This document shows, in pieces, positions 18,034 through 27,552 of a DNA stretch of 59,117 nucleotides. The position numbers and the translations under genes are program-made. The notes beneath the pieces are model-generated. The model had not been told where the DNA came from, did no database searches, and saw nothing but the letters and a program-made list of their open reading frames with translations. This DNA is from an uncultured Thermomicrobiales bacterium (GTDB taxonomy: Bacteria > Chloroflexota > Chloroflexia > Thermomicrobiales > UBA6265). How positions within the stretch are numbered: the stretch's first letter is position 1; every line of letters starts with the position of its first letter. The stretch spans positions 1 to 59,117 of the forward strand of contig CADCWL010000221.1 of NCBI GenBank assembly GCA_902806405.1. Reading direction: 5' to 3'.

Positions 18034-18463
18034 CAGCCGCCGCCGCTCCTCTTTCTACGGTGCGTGTCAGAGTGATCGACGGCCGCATGGCGCCCCGCCG
18101 CCGACCGCGCGCGGGCGTCACCGGCGGGGGCGGGACGGCGCGGGTGGGGGCGAGGTATGGGGATTATAGCAACCCCGCGGGACCGACCCGCCGGCAGCGG
18201 GTCCGCCCACGCTAACCCAGCCACGGCGGCACGATGACGAAGGCGATGAGCGGGCCCTCCGAGACGACCAGGGTCATCCGGCTCAAACCGGAGCAGAACC
18301 TCACCGCGGCTCCCCACCGCCCAACCACGGCCGGTTTGTCGAGGGGGTCGGCCAGCGATCGCATGAGGGCCAGCAGGCCGGCTCACCGGTCTTGGGTCTT
18401 GACGTCGTTCGGACCAAAATCGACCTCCGAAGGTCCAATAAAGTGGGCAACGACCTGCACGCC
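18034..18463. other. Intergenic region upstream of moxR
   Basis: It presumably carries the moxR promoter, but no convincing -35/-10 pair was found. The minus-strand frame 18033-18521 is Arg/Pro-rich and judged non-coding. Confidence 0.4.
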
Positions 18464-18691
18464 TCACAGCGATTCCAAGTGAGGCAACAGCCTGCTTGCG
18501 AACAGCAACGATGTCGCCCACAGCCTCACGGCGCGCCGCCGCAGCGACACGGGGCGTGAACAGTCCGGCCCGAGGTGGCTCTCCACCAACGCCAACGGTC
18601 CGTCGCCGAACCTGGACGTCGGGAGCAACGACCAGGAGTCGCGTAGATCATCGACCCCGGTTGGATCAAAGGTGCCCTCGTGCTCGTCCAT
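18464..18691 (-). CDS. Small hypothetical protein
   Basis: The frame encodes 75 residues from an ATG at 18691 that has GGGAGG about five bases upstream, one of the best ribosome binding sites in the region. The N-terminal third is acidic (MDEHEGTFDPTGVDDLRD) and the C-terminal third contains a short hydrophobic stretch (RLWATSLLFASRLLPHL). No family is recognised. A GTG at 18787 would extend it by 32 residues but has weaker support. Coding status rests on the start signal and composition only. Confidence 0.35.
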   Translation of the reverse strand: MDEHEGTFDPTGVDDLRDSWSLLPTSRFGDGPLALVESHLGPDCSRPVSLRRRAVRLWATSLLFASRLLPHLESL

Positions 18692-19272
18692 CTCACCCTC
18701 CCGGTTCCTCGGCGAGGGCGCGGCCGCCGGAGGGGGGAGGTCGCCCCGTTGCTTCGCGGCGCCATCGTCCGCAACGGCTTCGAGCACGGCTCAACGATTC
18801 CATCGAGGTTCCGCTGCGCGATCCGTCGGTCAGGGGTTGGGGGCCGGGCACCGGTGGACCAGCTTCCGTAGACGTCGATTACCGTGCTCGGATGTGCCGG
18901 TGCCTCATGGACGACCTGCCGATCGACGCTGGCAACGGCGCTCGGCGGGTTCATCGGTCCCGCGTACGAACGGCCGGGACGACCGGCGGGCGCGAGCTTC
19001 GGCTGCGCCGACGCGCCACGGTAAACGACCCTTACCGGTAGGGGGCGTCGGGGGCACACCCCATCTCCCCCTGCAGGACAGAACATCCTGGTCTTTGCCG
19101 CGTGCCCCCAAAGCCCCCGACCCCGCCTCCCGTTTGCCCGTTCGGCAAGCTCCGGCCCTGTCCGGAGCATCGTGTCCGGCGACCGCGGCACCTCAACCCC
19201 AAGGCGAATCGGCTCCGTCCCGACGCGCCTCCGGTGCACCATCTGGGATACTTCCCGACGAGGAGGACCACC
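18692..19272. other. Intergenic region upstream of polA
   Basis: No gene is supported. An 8-bp inverted repeat, gggggcac at 19050-19057 and gtgccccc at 19102-19109, lies about 165 nt upstream of the polA start and could be part of a leader structure. The frames covering it are low complexity. Confidence 0.45.
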
Positions 19273-22083
19273 GTGACCGACGCCACCGAGCCGACGAACG
19301 AGACCCCGAACGGACACCGCCCGACCCTGATGCTGGTCGACGGCTACGGGCTCATCTTTCGGGCCTATCACGCCCTGCCGCCGAGCTTGACGACCGGAAA
19401 GGGGGAGCAGGTCAACGCGGTCTTCGGCTTCGCGTCGATGCTGCTCGACGTGCTTCGCACGCAGCGACCCGACTACGCCGTGGTCGCGCTCGAAGGGGGG
19501 CGAACCTTCCGCCACGACGCCTTCGCCGATTACAAAGCGAACCGGGGGGACATGCCGGACGACTTGCGGCCCCAGGTGGCGCGCGTGCGGGAGCTGATGG
19601 ACGCCCTGAACATCCCCCACGAGCGGCGGGAGGGGTTCGAGGCGGACGACGTGATCGGGAGCCTCGCCGCCCGCTATGGGCGGGACGGCGACCTCCGGGT
19701 CGTGATCGTGACCGGCGACACCGACCTGCTCCAGCTCGTCGACGACCGCGTCGCGGTCGTGCTGCCCGGTTCCCAGCGCTTCGGCGAGCTGCGCATCTTC
19801 GACCGGCCGGCGGTCGAAGCCCGGTACGGCTTCGGGCCGGAGCTGGTGCCCGACTACAAGGCGCTGGTCGGCGACAGCAGCGATAACATCCCCGGCGTGG
19901 TCGGCATCGGCGACAAGACGGCCAAGTCGCTGATCGCCAGATTCGGTCCGATCGAGGCGATCCTTGAGCACCTCGAAGAGGTGACGCCGCCGCGCGCCCG
20001 AAAGGCACTCGAGACGCACGCCGAGACGGCGCGCCGGAGCAAACACCTGGCGACGATCGTGCGCGACCTGGACGTCGAGCTGGACCGCGAGAAGAGTGCG
20101 GTCGGCAACTACGACCGCGACGCGACCATCGCGCTCTTCCGGGAGCTGGAGTTCCGCACGCTGGTGAACCGGCTGCCGGAGCCGGAGACTGCCACGGCGG
20201 CGCCAAAACCGGCAAAGGAGCGGCCCGCGCCGACCCGCACCATCGTCCGGGACGGGGAAGGGCTGGCGCGCCTCGTCCGCCGCGCCCGCGAGACGGGGGT
20301 CTACGCGATCGACCTCGAGACCGACTCGACCGATCCCTTGACGGCGCGGCTGGTCGGGCTCGCCATGGCCGTCAGCCCCAGCGAGAGCTTCTACGTGCCG
20401 GTCGGCCACGGCGTCGGCGAGGCCGCGCAGCTCTCCCCGGAGGCAGTCCACGCCGCACTCGACCCGCTCCTGCGGGATCCGGTGGTCGCCGCCTACGCAC
20501 ACCACGGCAAGTACGACCTGGCGGTGCTGCGCCGGCATCGCTACGACCTGGCCAACCTCGCCTACGACACGATGATCGCCGCCTACCTGTTGGGCGAGAC
20601 ATCCGCCCGCTTGAAGGACCTCGCCTTCACCCGGCTCGGCATCGAGATGACCGAGATCACGGCGCTGATCGGGACGGGGCGCAACCAGTTGACGATGGAC
20701 CTGGTCGACTCCGATGAGGCGGGCGCCTACGCCTGCGGCGACGTCGAGGCGACGTTCGAGCTCGTCGAGTCGCTTCGGCCGGAGGTGTCGGATCAGGGTC
20801 TCGACGGGTTGCTGCGGGGGACCGAGCAGCCGCTGGTCCCGGTCCTGGTCGAGATGGAGCGGGCCGGGATCGCCGTCGATGTCGACTATCTGCGAACCCT
20901 CTCGGCCGAGATCGGCGCCCGCGCGGCGGAGCTGGAGGGGCAGATTCACGAGCTCGCCGGGAGGGAGATCAACGTCGGCTCGACCAAGCAGCTGGCGGCC
21001 CTGCTCTTCGAGGAGCTGAAGCTGCCCTCCGGCCGGAAGACGAAGACCGGCTACTCGGTCGACGTCGACGTCCTGGAGGGCATCCGGGACAAGCACCCGA
21101 TCGTGGAGGCGATCCTGGAGTACCGACAGCTCGGCAAACTGGCATCGACCTACGTCGACGCCCTGCCGGAGCAGGTGAACCCGGAGACGGGGCGGGTCCA
21201 CACCTCGTACAACCAGACGGTGGCGGCGACCGGCCGCCTCTCCTCGACCAACCCGAACCTGCAAAACATCCCGATCCGGACCGAGCTCGGGCGGCGGGTG
21301 CGTCGCGCCTTCGTCGCGGACCGTCGGCCGGGGCACCGGCTGTTCGACGACGCGGTGCTCCTCTCGGCCGACTACTCGCAGATCGAGCTGCGGTTGCTGG
21401 CCGACATCAGCGGCGAGCCGTTCCTGATCGAGGCATTTCGGAACGGGGAGGACGTCCACCGCGCCACCGCCGCCGCCGTCTACGGGGTGGAGCCGGAGGC
21501 GGTCACCAAGGACCAGCGGTCGGTGGCGAAGACGGTCAACTTCGGCGTCCTCTACGGGATGCAGGCGTACGGGCTCTCCCGCGACAGCGGGCTGCCGCGG
21601 GCCGAGGCGCAGCGCTTCATCGACGAGTACTGGGCGCGCCTGCCGAAGGTTCGGGCGTATTTCGACGAGACGCTCCGCTTCGGGAGCGCCCACGGCTACG
21701 TCCAGGCGCCGAGCGGGCGCCGCCGGGCGGTGCCCGACCTCCTCTCCTCCAACGGCGCCCGCCGCATCGCGGCGGAGCGGGTGGCGATCAACATGCCGAT
21801 CCAGGGGGGCGCCGCCGACATCATCAAGGTCGCGATGATCCGCCTCGACGCCGCGCTGCGCGAGGAAGGGCGGCGCGCCCGGCTGCTGCTCCAGGTCCAC
21901 GACGAGCTGGTGCTGGAGGTGGACCGCGGCGACCTGACGGCGACGGCCGACCTGGTCAAGCGGACGATGGAGGGCGCGGCCAACCTCAAGGTGCCGTTGA
22001 GCGTCGAGGTCGACGTGGGGGACAACTGGGAGGCGCTGACGCCGGTGCCGGAGGAGGTCGAGGTCATGACGAGCATCGCCTGA
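19273..22083 (+). CDS. polA: DNA polymerase I
   Basis: The 936-residue protein carries all three Pol I modules. The 5' nuclease domain covers about residues 1-290 (LMLVDGYGLIFRAYHALP, EADDVIGSLA, GDSSDNIPGV). The 3'-5' exonuclease domain keeps its acidic residues: Exo I DLETDS near 347 and Exo III YACGDVEATFE near 486, so proofreading should be active. The polymerase domain has motif A DYSQIELR near 700, motif B VAKTVNFGVLYG near 750 and motif C VHDELVLEV near 876. The GTG at 19273 with AGGAGG directly upstream is the start; the frame upstream to 19102 is low complexity. The enzyme acts in Okazaki-fragment maturation and repair. Confidence 0.97.
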   Translation: MTDATEPTNETPNGHRPTLMLVDGYGLIFRAYHALPPSLTTGKGEQVNAVFGFASMLLDVLRTQRPDYAVVALEGGRTFRHDAFADYKANRGDMPDDLRPQVARVRELMDALNIPHERREGFEADDVIGSLAARYGRDGDLRVVIVTGDTDLLQLVDDRVAVVLPGSQRFGELRIFDRPAVEARYGFGPELVPDYKALVGDSSDNIPGVVGIGDKTAKSLIARFGPIEAILEHLEEVTPPRARKALETHAETARRSKHLATIVRDLDVELDREKSAVGNYDRDATIALFRELEFRTLVNRLPEPETATAAPKPAKERPAPTRTIVRDGEGLARLVRRARETGVYAIDLETDSTDPLTARLVGLAMAVSPSESFYVPVGHGVGEAAQLSPEAVHAALDPLLRDPVVAAYAHHGKYDLAVLRRHRYDLANLAYDTMIAAYLLGETSARLKDLAFTRLGIEMTEITALIGTGRNQLTMDLVDSDEAGAYACGDVEATFELVESLRPEVSDQGLDGLLRGTEQPLVPVLVEMERAGIAVDVDYLRTLSAEIGARAAELEGQIHELAGREINVGSTKQLAALLFEELKLPSGRKTKTGYSVDVDVLEGIRDKHPIVEAILEYRQLGKLASTYVDALPEQVNPETGRVHTSYNQTVAATGRLSSTNPNLQNIPIRTELGRRVRRAFVADRRPGHRLFDDAVLLSADYSQIELRLLADISGEPFLIEAFRNGEDVHRATAAAVYGVEPEAVTKDQRSVAKTVNFGVLYGMQAYGLSRDSGLPRAEAQRFIDEYWARLPKVRAYFDETLRFGSAHGYVQAPSGRRRAVPDLLSSNGARRIAAERVAINMPIQGGAADIIKVAMIRLDAALREEGRRARLLLQVHDELVLEVDRGDLTATADLVKRTMEGAANLKVPLSVEVDVGDNWEALTPVPEEVEVMTSIA

Positions 22084-22277
22084 CGGGGATCGATTCCGGC
22101 GCTGCCGACCAGCCGGGCGCAGAGATCGCGTCGTCAGCGCAATGGGATCCACCGGCTTGACGCAGGTACCGAGCAAGGGGGTGCAGCAGACCCTACCGGC
22201 CGGCAACGGGCCTCGCGCCATCGATCGAGGTCTCCCCGGCGGGCACGACGGCCGCCCCGATGGCCGGTGGCGACCGG

Positions 22278-22427
22278 TCAGTCGCGGTTCCGCCGTCGCT
22301 GCTCGGGCCGCTCGTCCTTCTCGGCCGGGACCGGGGCCGGGCGCAGGAGCAGCCCGCTGTGGACGTCGCAGGCGAGGATCCGGAGCCGCGCCCGGGGCCG
22401 CACGACGCCGCCATCGCGGGAGTCCAC
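22278..22427 (-). CDS. Possible very small protein (49 residues)
   Basis: The frame from GTG 22427 to TGA 22278 has a natural-looking composition in its second half (LRILACDVHSGLLLRPAPVP, then a charged tail EKDERPEQRRRNRD). The start has no strong ribosome binding site. No family is recognised. It is listed because the other frames here are plainly low complexity and this one is not. Confidence 0.22.
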   Translation of the reverse strand: MDSRDGGVVRPRARLRILACDVHSGLLLRPAPVPAEKDERPEQRRRNRD

Positions 22428-22637
22428 CGGTCGCCCCGGATCACGTCCCCGTCCGCTCCTCCCCCATCGCGGCTCTCCGTCTACGCCCGATTACACGACG
22501 ATCCTGACGGGTGAGAGGCGGTCGGCACGCGGCGGGAATCGGGAGGAACCGGGCCGGGAGGAACGGACCGTCACCGAGGCACCGCCGCCAATCTCCCCAT
22601 TTGCCGATCTCGCGCCTCATCACTATCCTTTGGGAAG

Positions 22638-22667
22638 TTGAGTCGCCTTCCGGTTCTCCGGTACAAT
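22638..22667 (+). promoter_or_regulatory. Sigma70-type promoter for the FmdB-family gene
   Basis: TTGAGT (22638-22643) and TACAAT (22662-22667) are separated by 18 bases, about 55 nt upstream of the ATG at 22720. Confidence 0.6.
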
Positions 22668-22719
22668 CGGGGCGACGGTGCCGTTGTCACCGCATGCTCG
22701 AAGGAGATCCACGCCGACG

Positions 22720-23082
22720 ATGCCCACCTACGCCTACCGCTGCAGCGACTGCGGACACGAGTTCGACGCGTTCCAGCGATTCTCCGACGATCCCCTGCGG
22801 GAATGCCCGAGTTGCGGTGGGGCGATCCGTCGCGTGATCCAGCCGGTCGGGGTCGTCTTCAAGGGGTCCGGCTGGTACATCAACGACAGCCGGGCGAAGA
22901 CGGACGAGTCGAAGCCCGCGGCGGCCAAGACCGCGGACGGAACGGAGAAGGCGGACGGCGCCGCCAAGACCGACAAGCCGGCCGACGGCAAGGCGGCCGA
23001 CGCGAAGACGCCGGCGGCCAAAACAGCGGAGCCCGCCGCGGCGGGCGCGTCGGCGAAGCCGGCGGCGAAGGCGGCGGATTAA
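22720..23082 (+). CDS. FmdB-family zinc-ribbon protein
   Basis: The 120-residue protein begins with the FmdB/CxxC_CXXC_SSSS zinc ribbon: [16 protein letters not shown] and then RECPSCGG, two CxxC pairs that would bind zinc. The sequence [13 protein letters not shown] after the ribbon is also typical. The C-terminal 70 residues are Ala/Lys/Asp-rich and probably disordered. The family is a putative regulatory or assembly protein; its role is not established. The ATG at 22720 has AAGGAG upstream and a good promoter at 22638-22667. Confidence 0.88.
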   Translation: MPTYAYRCSDCGHEFDAFQRFSDDPLRECPSCGGAIRRVIQPVGVVFKGSGWYINDSRAKTDESKPAAAKTADGTEKADGAAKTDKPADGKAADAKTPAAKTAEPAAAGASAKPAAKAAD

Positions 23083-23236
23083 GAAAGGCCGAGCGGTGCG
23101 TTTCCCGTCTCTTTGCTCCAGCCCTGCGATCGGTTGCCATCCCGCGGTCGGAGTTCCCTGCTCCTGTCTCTAGGGGCGCGCTTGACGTGCGCCCCGCACC
23201 CCGGGCGCGGTCCCTTGGTCCGTGCCGGCGATCTGC

Positions 23237-23270
23237 CCCGTCGCTGCCCCGACTTCCCGATGGCGACGGG
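23237..23270. promoter_or_regulatory. Hairpin in the cysE leader
   Basis: An 8-bp perfect stem (cccgtcgc 23237-23244, gcgacggg 23263-23270) with an 18-base loop ends 27 nt before the cysE start codon. It could affect translation or be incidental in such GC-rich DNA. No T-box or SAM-type leader was recognised. Confidence 0.3.
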
Positions 23271-23297
23271 CCCGCGAGAGACGAGCGAGCTGCCCCC

Positions 23298-23960
23298 ATG
23301 TTCCTCTCCGACGAGTTCCGCGCGATCCGGGAGCGCGACCCCGCCGCCCGCACCACGCTCGAGATCCTGCTCACCTACCCCGGTCTCCACGCGATCGCGC
23401 TCCACCGCCTCGCCGCCGGCCTCCACCGGCGCGGGCGACGGCTGCTGGCCCGCCTCGTCTCGCACCTCGCCCGGGGGGTGACCGGGATCGAGATCCACCC
23501 CGGCGCCTCGATCGGACGCGGGGTCTTTATCGACCACGGGATGGGGGTTGTCGTCGGCGAGACGGCGGTCGTCGGCGACGGCGTGACCCTCTACCAGGGG
23601 GTGACCCTCGGCGGCACCGGCAAGCAGCGCGGCAAACGCCACCCCACCCTCGGGAACGGCGTCGTCGTCGGCGTCGGCGCCTCGGTCCTGGGCGCGGTGA
23701 CGATCGGCGACGGGGCAAAGATCGGAGCGGGCGCGGTCGTCCTCCGCGACGTGCCGCCGCGGACGACCGCCGTCGGCGTCCCGGCCCGGATGGTTATCGG
23801 GGCGGGCGCGAGCGACGACGCGGCGGGCCGGCGGGAGGAGATGCCGGACCCGCAGCGCGACGCGATGGCGGCCATGATGCGGCGGCTGGATGAACTGGAG
23901 GGGAAGGTTCGGGAGATGGAGACCGAGCGGGTCTCCCGGATGGTGGGGGGAGTTCGGTAA
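23298..23960 (+). CDS. cysE: Serine O-acetyltransferase
   Basis: The 220-residue enzyme acetylates serine with acetyl-CoA, the first step of cysteine synthesis. The left-handed beta-helix of hexapeptide repeats is clear ([23 protein letters not shown], split here as [10 protein letters not shown] then [13 protein letters not shown]), followed by [12 protein letters not shown] and the CoA-binding [16 protein letters not shown]. The short N-terminal helical domain matches the compact form seen in many non-enteric bacteria. The C-terminal 45 residues are charged and helical ([17 protein letters not shown]), possibly coiled coil. The gene lies upstream of cysS, which fits a cysteine theme. The ribosome binding site is weak. 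Confidence 0.92.
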   Translation: MFLSDEFRAIRERDPAARTTLEILLTYPGLHAIALHRLAAGLHRRGRRLLARLVSHLARGVTGIEIHPGASIGRGVFIDHGMGVVVGETAVVGDGVTLYQGVTLGGTGKQRGKRHPTLGNGVVVGVGASVLGAVTIGDGAKIGAGAVVLRDVPPRTTAVGVPARMVIGAGASDDAAGRREEMPDPQRDAMAAMMRRLDELEGKVREMETERVSRMVGGVR

Positions 23961-24281
23961 GGTCGGGCGCTCCGGGCCGATTCGCGGTCACCTCGACGCG
24001 CCGCCCCCACGTCGCGACGCCGGTCCGTGATCGCGACGCCCATCCGTCACCCGGGCCGCCGTCCATAACCCGGTGGCGCATCCGCGATCCCGGCGTTCAT
24101 CGGTCATCCCGGGGCGCGAGGGATCTCTCCACGGCGGGGCCGGTTCGGGAGACACCACTCGTGCCCCAGGATGGCGGCGAAGGGCGGTGCCGCACGCGAA
24201 ACCGATCGGAGCCAGAGCACGCTGGCCGCGAGCCGTCGCCACATTTCGAACCGTTGACGCCGACGCCGAGGAGTCGTCTCC
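23961..24281. other. Intergenic region between cysE and cysS
   Basis: It carries one copy of the GTCATCCC-type inverted repeat (24103-24175). No gene is supported. Confidence 0.5.
24103..24175. repeat. GTCATCCC-type interspersed repeat, copy 1
   Basis: It starts with gtcatcccgggg followed by gcgagggatc and ends with the imperfect inverse ccccaggatggc. Its layout and length match the better-preserved copy at 31075-31147. Such elements resemble the REP-like repeats common between genes in Chloroflexota genomes; that comparison is from general knowledge. Confidence 0.5.
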
Positions 24282-25751
24282 ATGCCCGACCGATCCGCAC
24301 CCGCCGCGCCAACCGCGCCGGGTGAGCCGCCGTTGACCATCTACAACACCCTTTCCCGCCGGATCGAGCGGTTCGAGACGATCGAGCCGGGCGTGGTCCG
24401 GATGTACGTCTGCGGCGTCACCGTCTACGACAGCGCCCACGTCGGACACGGGATGTCGGCGATCGTCTTCGACGTGATCCGGCGCTACCTTGAGTACCGG
24501 GGGTACCGGGTCCGTCACGCCCAAAACTTCACGGACATCGACGACAAAATCATCGACCGCGCGAACCGCGAAGGGATCGCCCCGGACGATCTGACGGCGC
24601 GGATGATCGCCGATTGGCACGCGGAACTCGGCCGCTTGAACATCCTCCCGGCCACGGTCTACCCCCGGGCGACGGAGGAGATCGGACCGATCGTGGCGAT
24701 GATCGAGGGGCTGATCGCGAAGGGCCACGCCTACCCGGTCGCCGGCGACGTCTACTTCCGGGTCCGCGCCTTTCCGGGGTACGGAAAGCTCTCCCACCGG
24801 GACCTCGACGACCTCCTCTCCGGCGCCCGGATCGAGGTCGACGAGCGGAAGGAGGACCCGCTCGACTTCGCGCTCTGGAAGGCGGCAAAGCCGGGGGAAC
24901 CGAGCTGGCCGAGTCCCTGGAGCGCGGGGCGGCCCGGCTGGCACATCGAGTGCTCGGCGATGTGCACCACGCACCTCGGCGGGCTGGTCGACATCCACGG
25001 CGGCGGCGCCGACCTGATCTTCCCCCACCACGAGAACGAGATCGCCCAGAGCGAAGCGTTCCTGGGGCGGCAGCCGTTCGCCCGCTACTGGGTCCACAAC
25101 GGGCTGCTCCGGCTCGGCGGCGAGAAGATGAGCAAGTCGCTCGGCAACTTCGTCCGCCTGCGGGAGATTCTGGACCGAGACCTGGGCGCCGCCTTTCGGC
25201 TCATGGTCCTCCAATCGCACTACCGCGCGCCGCTGACCTACACCGAGGAGGGGCTGCTCGGCGCGGAGCGGGGCCTCGACCGGCTACGAGCCGCCGCCGG
25301 TGAGGCGGCCGCGCCAGACGGAGCAGCGGCGACGGACGACGCCGCGGGCGACTCGGCCGACCTCCCGGCGCTCGCCGCAGAGACGGAGCGGCGCTTCCAC
25401 GCCGCGATGAGCGACGATTTCGACACGCCGGGCGCCGTCGCCGCCCTCTTTGCGCTCGGCCGCGCGATCAACCGCGCCCGGGCAGAGCGGCGGCCACCGG
25501 GGACGATCGAGCCGGCGCGGAGGACGCTGATCGCACTGGCGGGGGTTCTGGGCCTGCCGCTGGCAATCGACGAGACGACCGGTGCCGGGGATGCGGCGCC
25601 CTTCATCGAGCTGCTGGTCGGGGTCCGGGACGAGTTGCGCGCCGCCAAGCAATGGGCGCTCTCCGACCGGATCCGCGACGGGCTAGCGGAACGGGGGATC
25701 ACCCTTGAGGACGGAGCAACCGGATCGACCTGGAGCCGGCGGAAGGCGTAG
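24282..25751 (+). CDS. cysS: Cysteinyl-tRNA synthetase
   Basis: The 489-residue class I synthetase charges tRNA-Cys. The HIGH-type motif is AHVGHG near residue 52 and the KMSKS loop is GEKMSKSLGN near 280. Zinc ligands are visible as the Cys of YVCG, the Cys of HIECSAMC and the histidines of FPHHENE. The start ATG has GAGGAG about eight bases upstream. The 3' end overlaps the rlmB gene by 47 nt, a common arrangement that couples the two genes. Confidence 0.96.
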   Translation: MPDRSAPAAPTAPGEPPLTIYNTLSRRIERFETIEPGVVRMYVCGVTVYDSAHVGHGMSAIVFDVIRRYLEYRGYRVRHAQNFTDIDDKIIDRANREGIAPDDLTARMIADWHAELGRLNILPATVYPRATEEIGPIVAMIEGLIAKGHAYPVAGDVYFRVRAFPGYGKLSHRDLDDLLSGARIEVDERKEDPLDFALWKAAKPGEPSWPSPWSAGRPGWHIECSAMCTTHLGGLVDIHGGGADLIFPHHENEIAQSEAFLGRQPFARYWVHNGLLRLGGEKMSKSLGNFVRLREILDRDLGAAFRLMVLQSHYRAPLTYTEEGLLGAERGLDRLRAAAGEAAAPDGAAATDDAAGDSADLPALAAETERRFHAAMSDDFDTPGAVAALFALGRAINRARAERRPPGTIEPARRTLIALAGVLGLPLAIDETTGAGDAAPFIELLVGVRDELRAAKQWALSDRIRDGLAERGITLEDGATGSTWSRRKA

Positions 25752-26610
25752 CGACGGCGGTCGGGCGCGGGGACCCGCGCGGAGCGGGCCGCCGGGACGG
25801 GGCGGGCCCCGTCCCGGCGGCGGTGGGCGCGGCGGGCAAGGCCGTCGGCCGGCTGGAGGGGAGCCGATCGCCCTCGCCCGCGGCTCCGAGCTGCTGTACG
25901 GGAGGAACGCCGTCGCGGAGGCGCTGGGTGGCCGCCGGCAGCCGCGCCGCCTCTTCGTCGCCGAGGGGGTCAACGAGGATGACCGGGTGCGGGCGGTCCT
26001 GGCCCTGGCCGAAGACGCGGGCGTGCCGGTGGAACGACCGCCCCGTCCGATGCTGGACGACCTCGCACGCGGCGCCAACCACCAGGGGATCGGGCTGGAG
26101 ACGGGCGGCTACCCGTACGCGGAGTTCGACGAAGTGACCGGGGCGGCGGGAACGGTCCTTATCCTCGACCATCTGCAGGACCCTCAAAATTTCGGGACGC
26201 TGCTGCGCGCGGCAGAGGCGGCGGGCGTCGCCGGGGTCGTCATTCCGCAGAATCGAGCCGTCGTCGTGACGCCGGCGGTGGTCAACGCCTCCGCCGGCGC
26301 CGTCGAGCTGCTGCGGGTCGCGCTGGTGCCGAACCTGGCCCGGTCGCTCGATGCCCTGAAGACGGGGGGACGCTGGTGCGTCGGCCTCGACGCCGGCGAC
26401 GACGCGGTCGACCTCTACGCCGCCGACGTGCCAACGCCGGTCGCCCTCGTCGTCGGCGGCGAGGGGAGCGGCATCGGCCAGAACGTGCGCGGCCGGTGCG
26501 ACCTGATCGTCTCGCTGCCGATGCGGGGCCGGATCGCCTCGCTCAACGCGGCGACGGCGGGCGCGATCGCGCTGTTCGAACTGGTCCGGCGGGAGGCGGA
26601 GGCGAGCTGA
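25705..26610 (+). CDS. rlmB: 23S rRNA (guanosine-2'-O-)-methyltransferase RlmB (SpoU family)
   Basis: The 301-residue SPOUT methyltransferase begins with about 55 basic, Gly/Pro/Arg-rich residues that are probably disordered. An N-terminal substrate-binding domain (LLYGRNAVAEAL) follows, then the SpoU domain: motif 1 LDHLQDPQNFGTLLRAAEA, motif 2 LVVGGEGSGI and motif 3 LPMRGRIASLNAATAGAI. It is expected to methylate a guanosine of 23S rRNA (G2251 in E. coli numbering). The TTG at 25705 lies inside cysS and is the first start giving the basic extension. A later start near 25870 would remove it, so the N-terminus is uncertain. Confidence 0.9.
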   Translation: MRTEQPDRPGAGGRRSDGGRARGPARSGPPGRGGPRPGGGGRGGQGRRPAGGEPIALARGSELLYGRNAVAEALGGRRQPRRLFVAEGVNEDDRVRAVLALAEDAGVPVERPPRPMLDDLARGANHQGIGLETGGYPYAEFDEVTGAAGTVLILDHLQDPQNFGTLLRAAEAAGVAGVVIPQNRAVVVTPAVVNASAGAVELLRVALVPNLARSLDALKTGGRWCVGLDAGDDAVDLYAADVPTPVALVVGGEGSGIGQNVRGRCDLIVSLPMRGRIASLNAATAGAIALFELVRREAEAS

Positions 26611-26714
26611 TCGGCCAACCCGTGGCGGAATGGGGACGCCCCGTCCGGGCGCGCGTCCCGGATGCTACCCTCCCGCCCGCACCCGGACACGCTTGCGTTC
26701 AGGAGGAGGAGGAC

Positions 26715-27410
26715 GGGATGGCAACGCCGCCGATCGAGGAAGTCTCCGCCGAGGCCCTCACGTTCTTGCGGGGCGTCGACAGCCCGACGATCGCGAACGC
26801 GATCGAGCCGTTCAAGGTCCGCGACCGCACGGACGGCTACGTCGGCGGCCGGGTGCGCTGCCTCTTCCCCGAGATGGGGCCGATGGTCGGCTACGCGCTG
26901 ACGGTGACGATGACGAGCCGCCCGGGCCCGGTCGCGTCGCGGGACGGCTACTGGCGGATGTGGGAGGCGCTGGAGCGGATGCCCGCGCCCTCCGTGCTCA
27001 CCATCCAGGACGTCAGCGGGGCGCCGACGCGCTGCGCCCACTGCGGCGAGGTGATGGCGACCTTAGCGCGGCGGCTGGGAGCGGTCGGGATCGTCGCCGA
27101 CGGCGGGGTTCGCGACCTGGAGGAGGTGCGCGCCCTCGGCGTGCACTACTTCGCCTCCCACGCGATCGTCTCCCACGGCAACTCCGAGATTCTCACGATC
27201 GGCGACCCGATCGAGCTCGACGGCCAGATCGTCCGCACCGGCGACCTGCTCCACGGCGACGCGAACGGGATCGTGATCGTGCCGCCGGCGGTTGTCGACG
27301 GGTTGCCGGCGGCGGTCGCGGAGGTGCGCGCCAAGGAGCGGGAGACGATGGAGTACGTCAAGGGCGAGGGCTTCTCGCTCGCCGAGCTCCGCGGCCGAAG
27401 CGGGTACTGA
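26715..27410 (+). CDS. RraA-like family protein (HMG/CHA aldolase or RNase E-inhibitor fold)
   Basis: The 231-residue protein has the RraA fold signatures: DSPTIANAIE near residue 18, a central GAVGIVADGGVRDLEEV containing the Arg-Asp of the metal site, and a C-terminal HGDANGIVIVP. Family members are divalent-metal aldolases or decarboxylases (4-hydroxy-4-methyl-2-oxoglutarate and related acids); some are RNase E regulators. A catabolic role is more likely outside proteobacteria. The ATG at 26715 has AGGAGGAGGA directly upstream. The longer frame to 26376 lies inside rlmB and is rejected. It precedes the sugar-transport operon but has its own signals. Confidence 0.85.
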   Translation, partial: GMATPPIEEVSAEALTFLRGVDSPTIANAIEPFKVRDRTDGYVGGRVRCLFPEMGPMVGYALTVTMTSRPGPVASRDGYWRMWEALERMPAPSVLTIQDVSGAPTRCAHCGEVMATLARRLGAVGIVADGGVRDLEEVRALGVHYFASHAIVSHGNSEILTIGDPIELDGQIVRTGDLLHGDANGIVIVPPAVVDGLPAAVAEVRAKERETMEYVKGEGFSLAELRGRSGY

Positions 27411-27428
27411 GCCCCGACAGGGTCGCAC

Positions 27429-27456
27429 TTGACACGTCTGCCGCGCGGTCTATAGT
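27429..27456 (+). promoter_or_regulatory. Strong sigma70-type promoter of the sugar ABC transporter operon
   Basis: A perfect TTGACA (27429-27434) and TATAGT (27451-27456) are separated by 16 bases, about 97 nt upstream of the binding-protein start. This is the clearest promoter in the window. No obvious operator palindrome was seen beside it. Confidence 0.7.
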
Positions 27457-27552
27457 GCCGTCACACCCACCGAATCGAGCGTCCGTGTGGCGGCGAGCCC
27501 CGTCCCGGGCGCACCGGCAGAGACGCCGTTCCGCGACCAGAGGAGGTCCGAG

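Larger units (their letters stand above)
22084..22719. other. Long intergenic region between polA and the fmdB-like gene
   Basis: It holds one weak minus-strand ORF (22278-22427, listed separately) and the promoter for the FmdB-family gene near its right end. Nothing else is supported. Confidence 0.5.

Noticed and set aside
18526-22221. A 1231-codon minus-strand open frame opposite polA
   Set aside because: It is the antisense shadow of polA in very GC-rich DNA. Its translation has no family motifs, while the plus strand encodes a complete DNA polymerase I.
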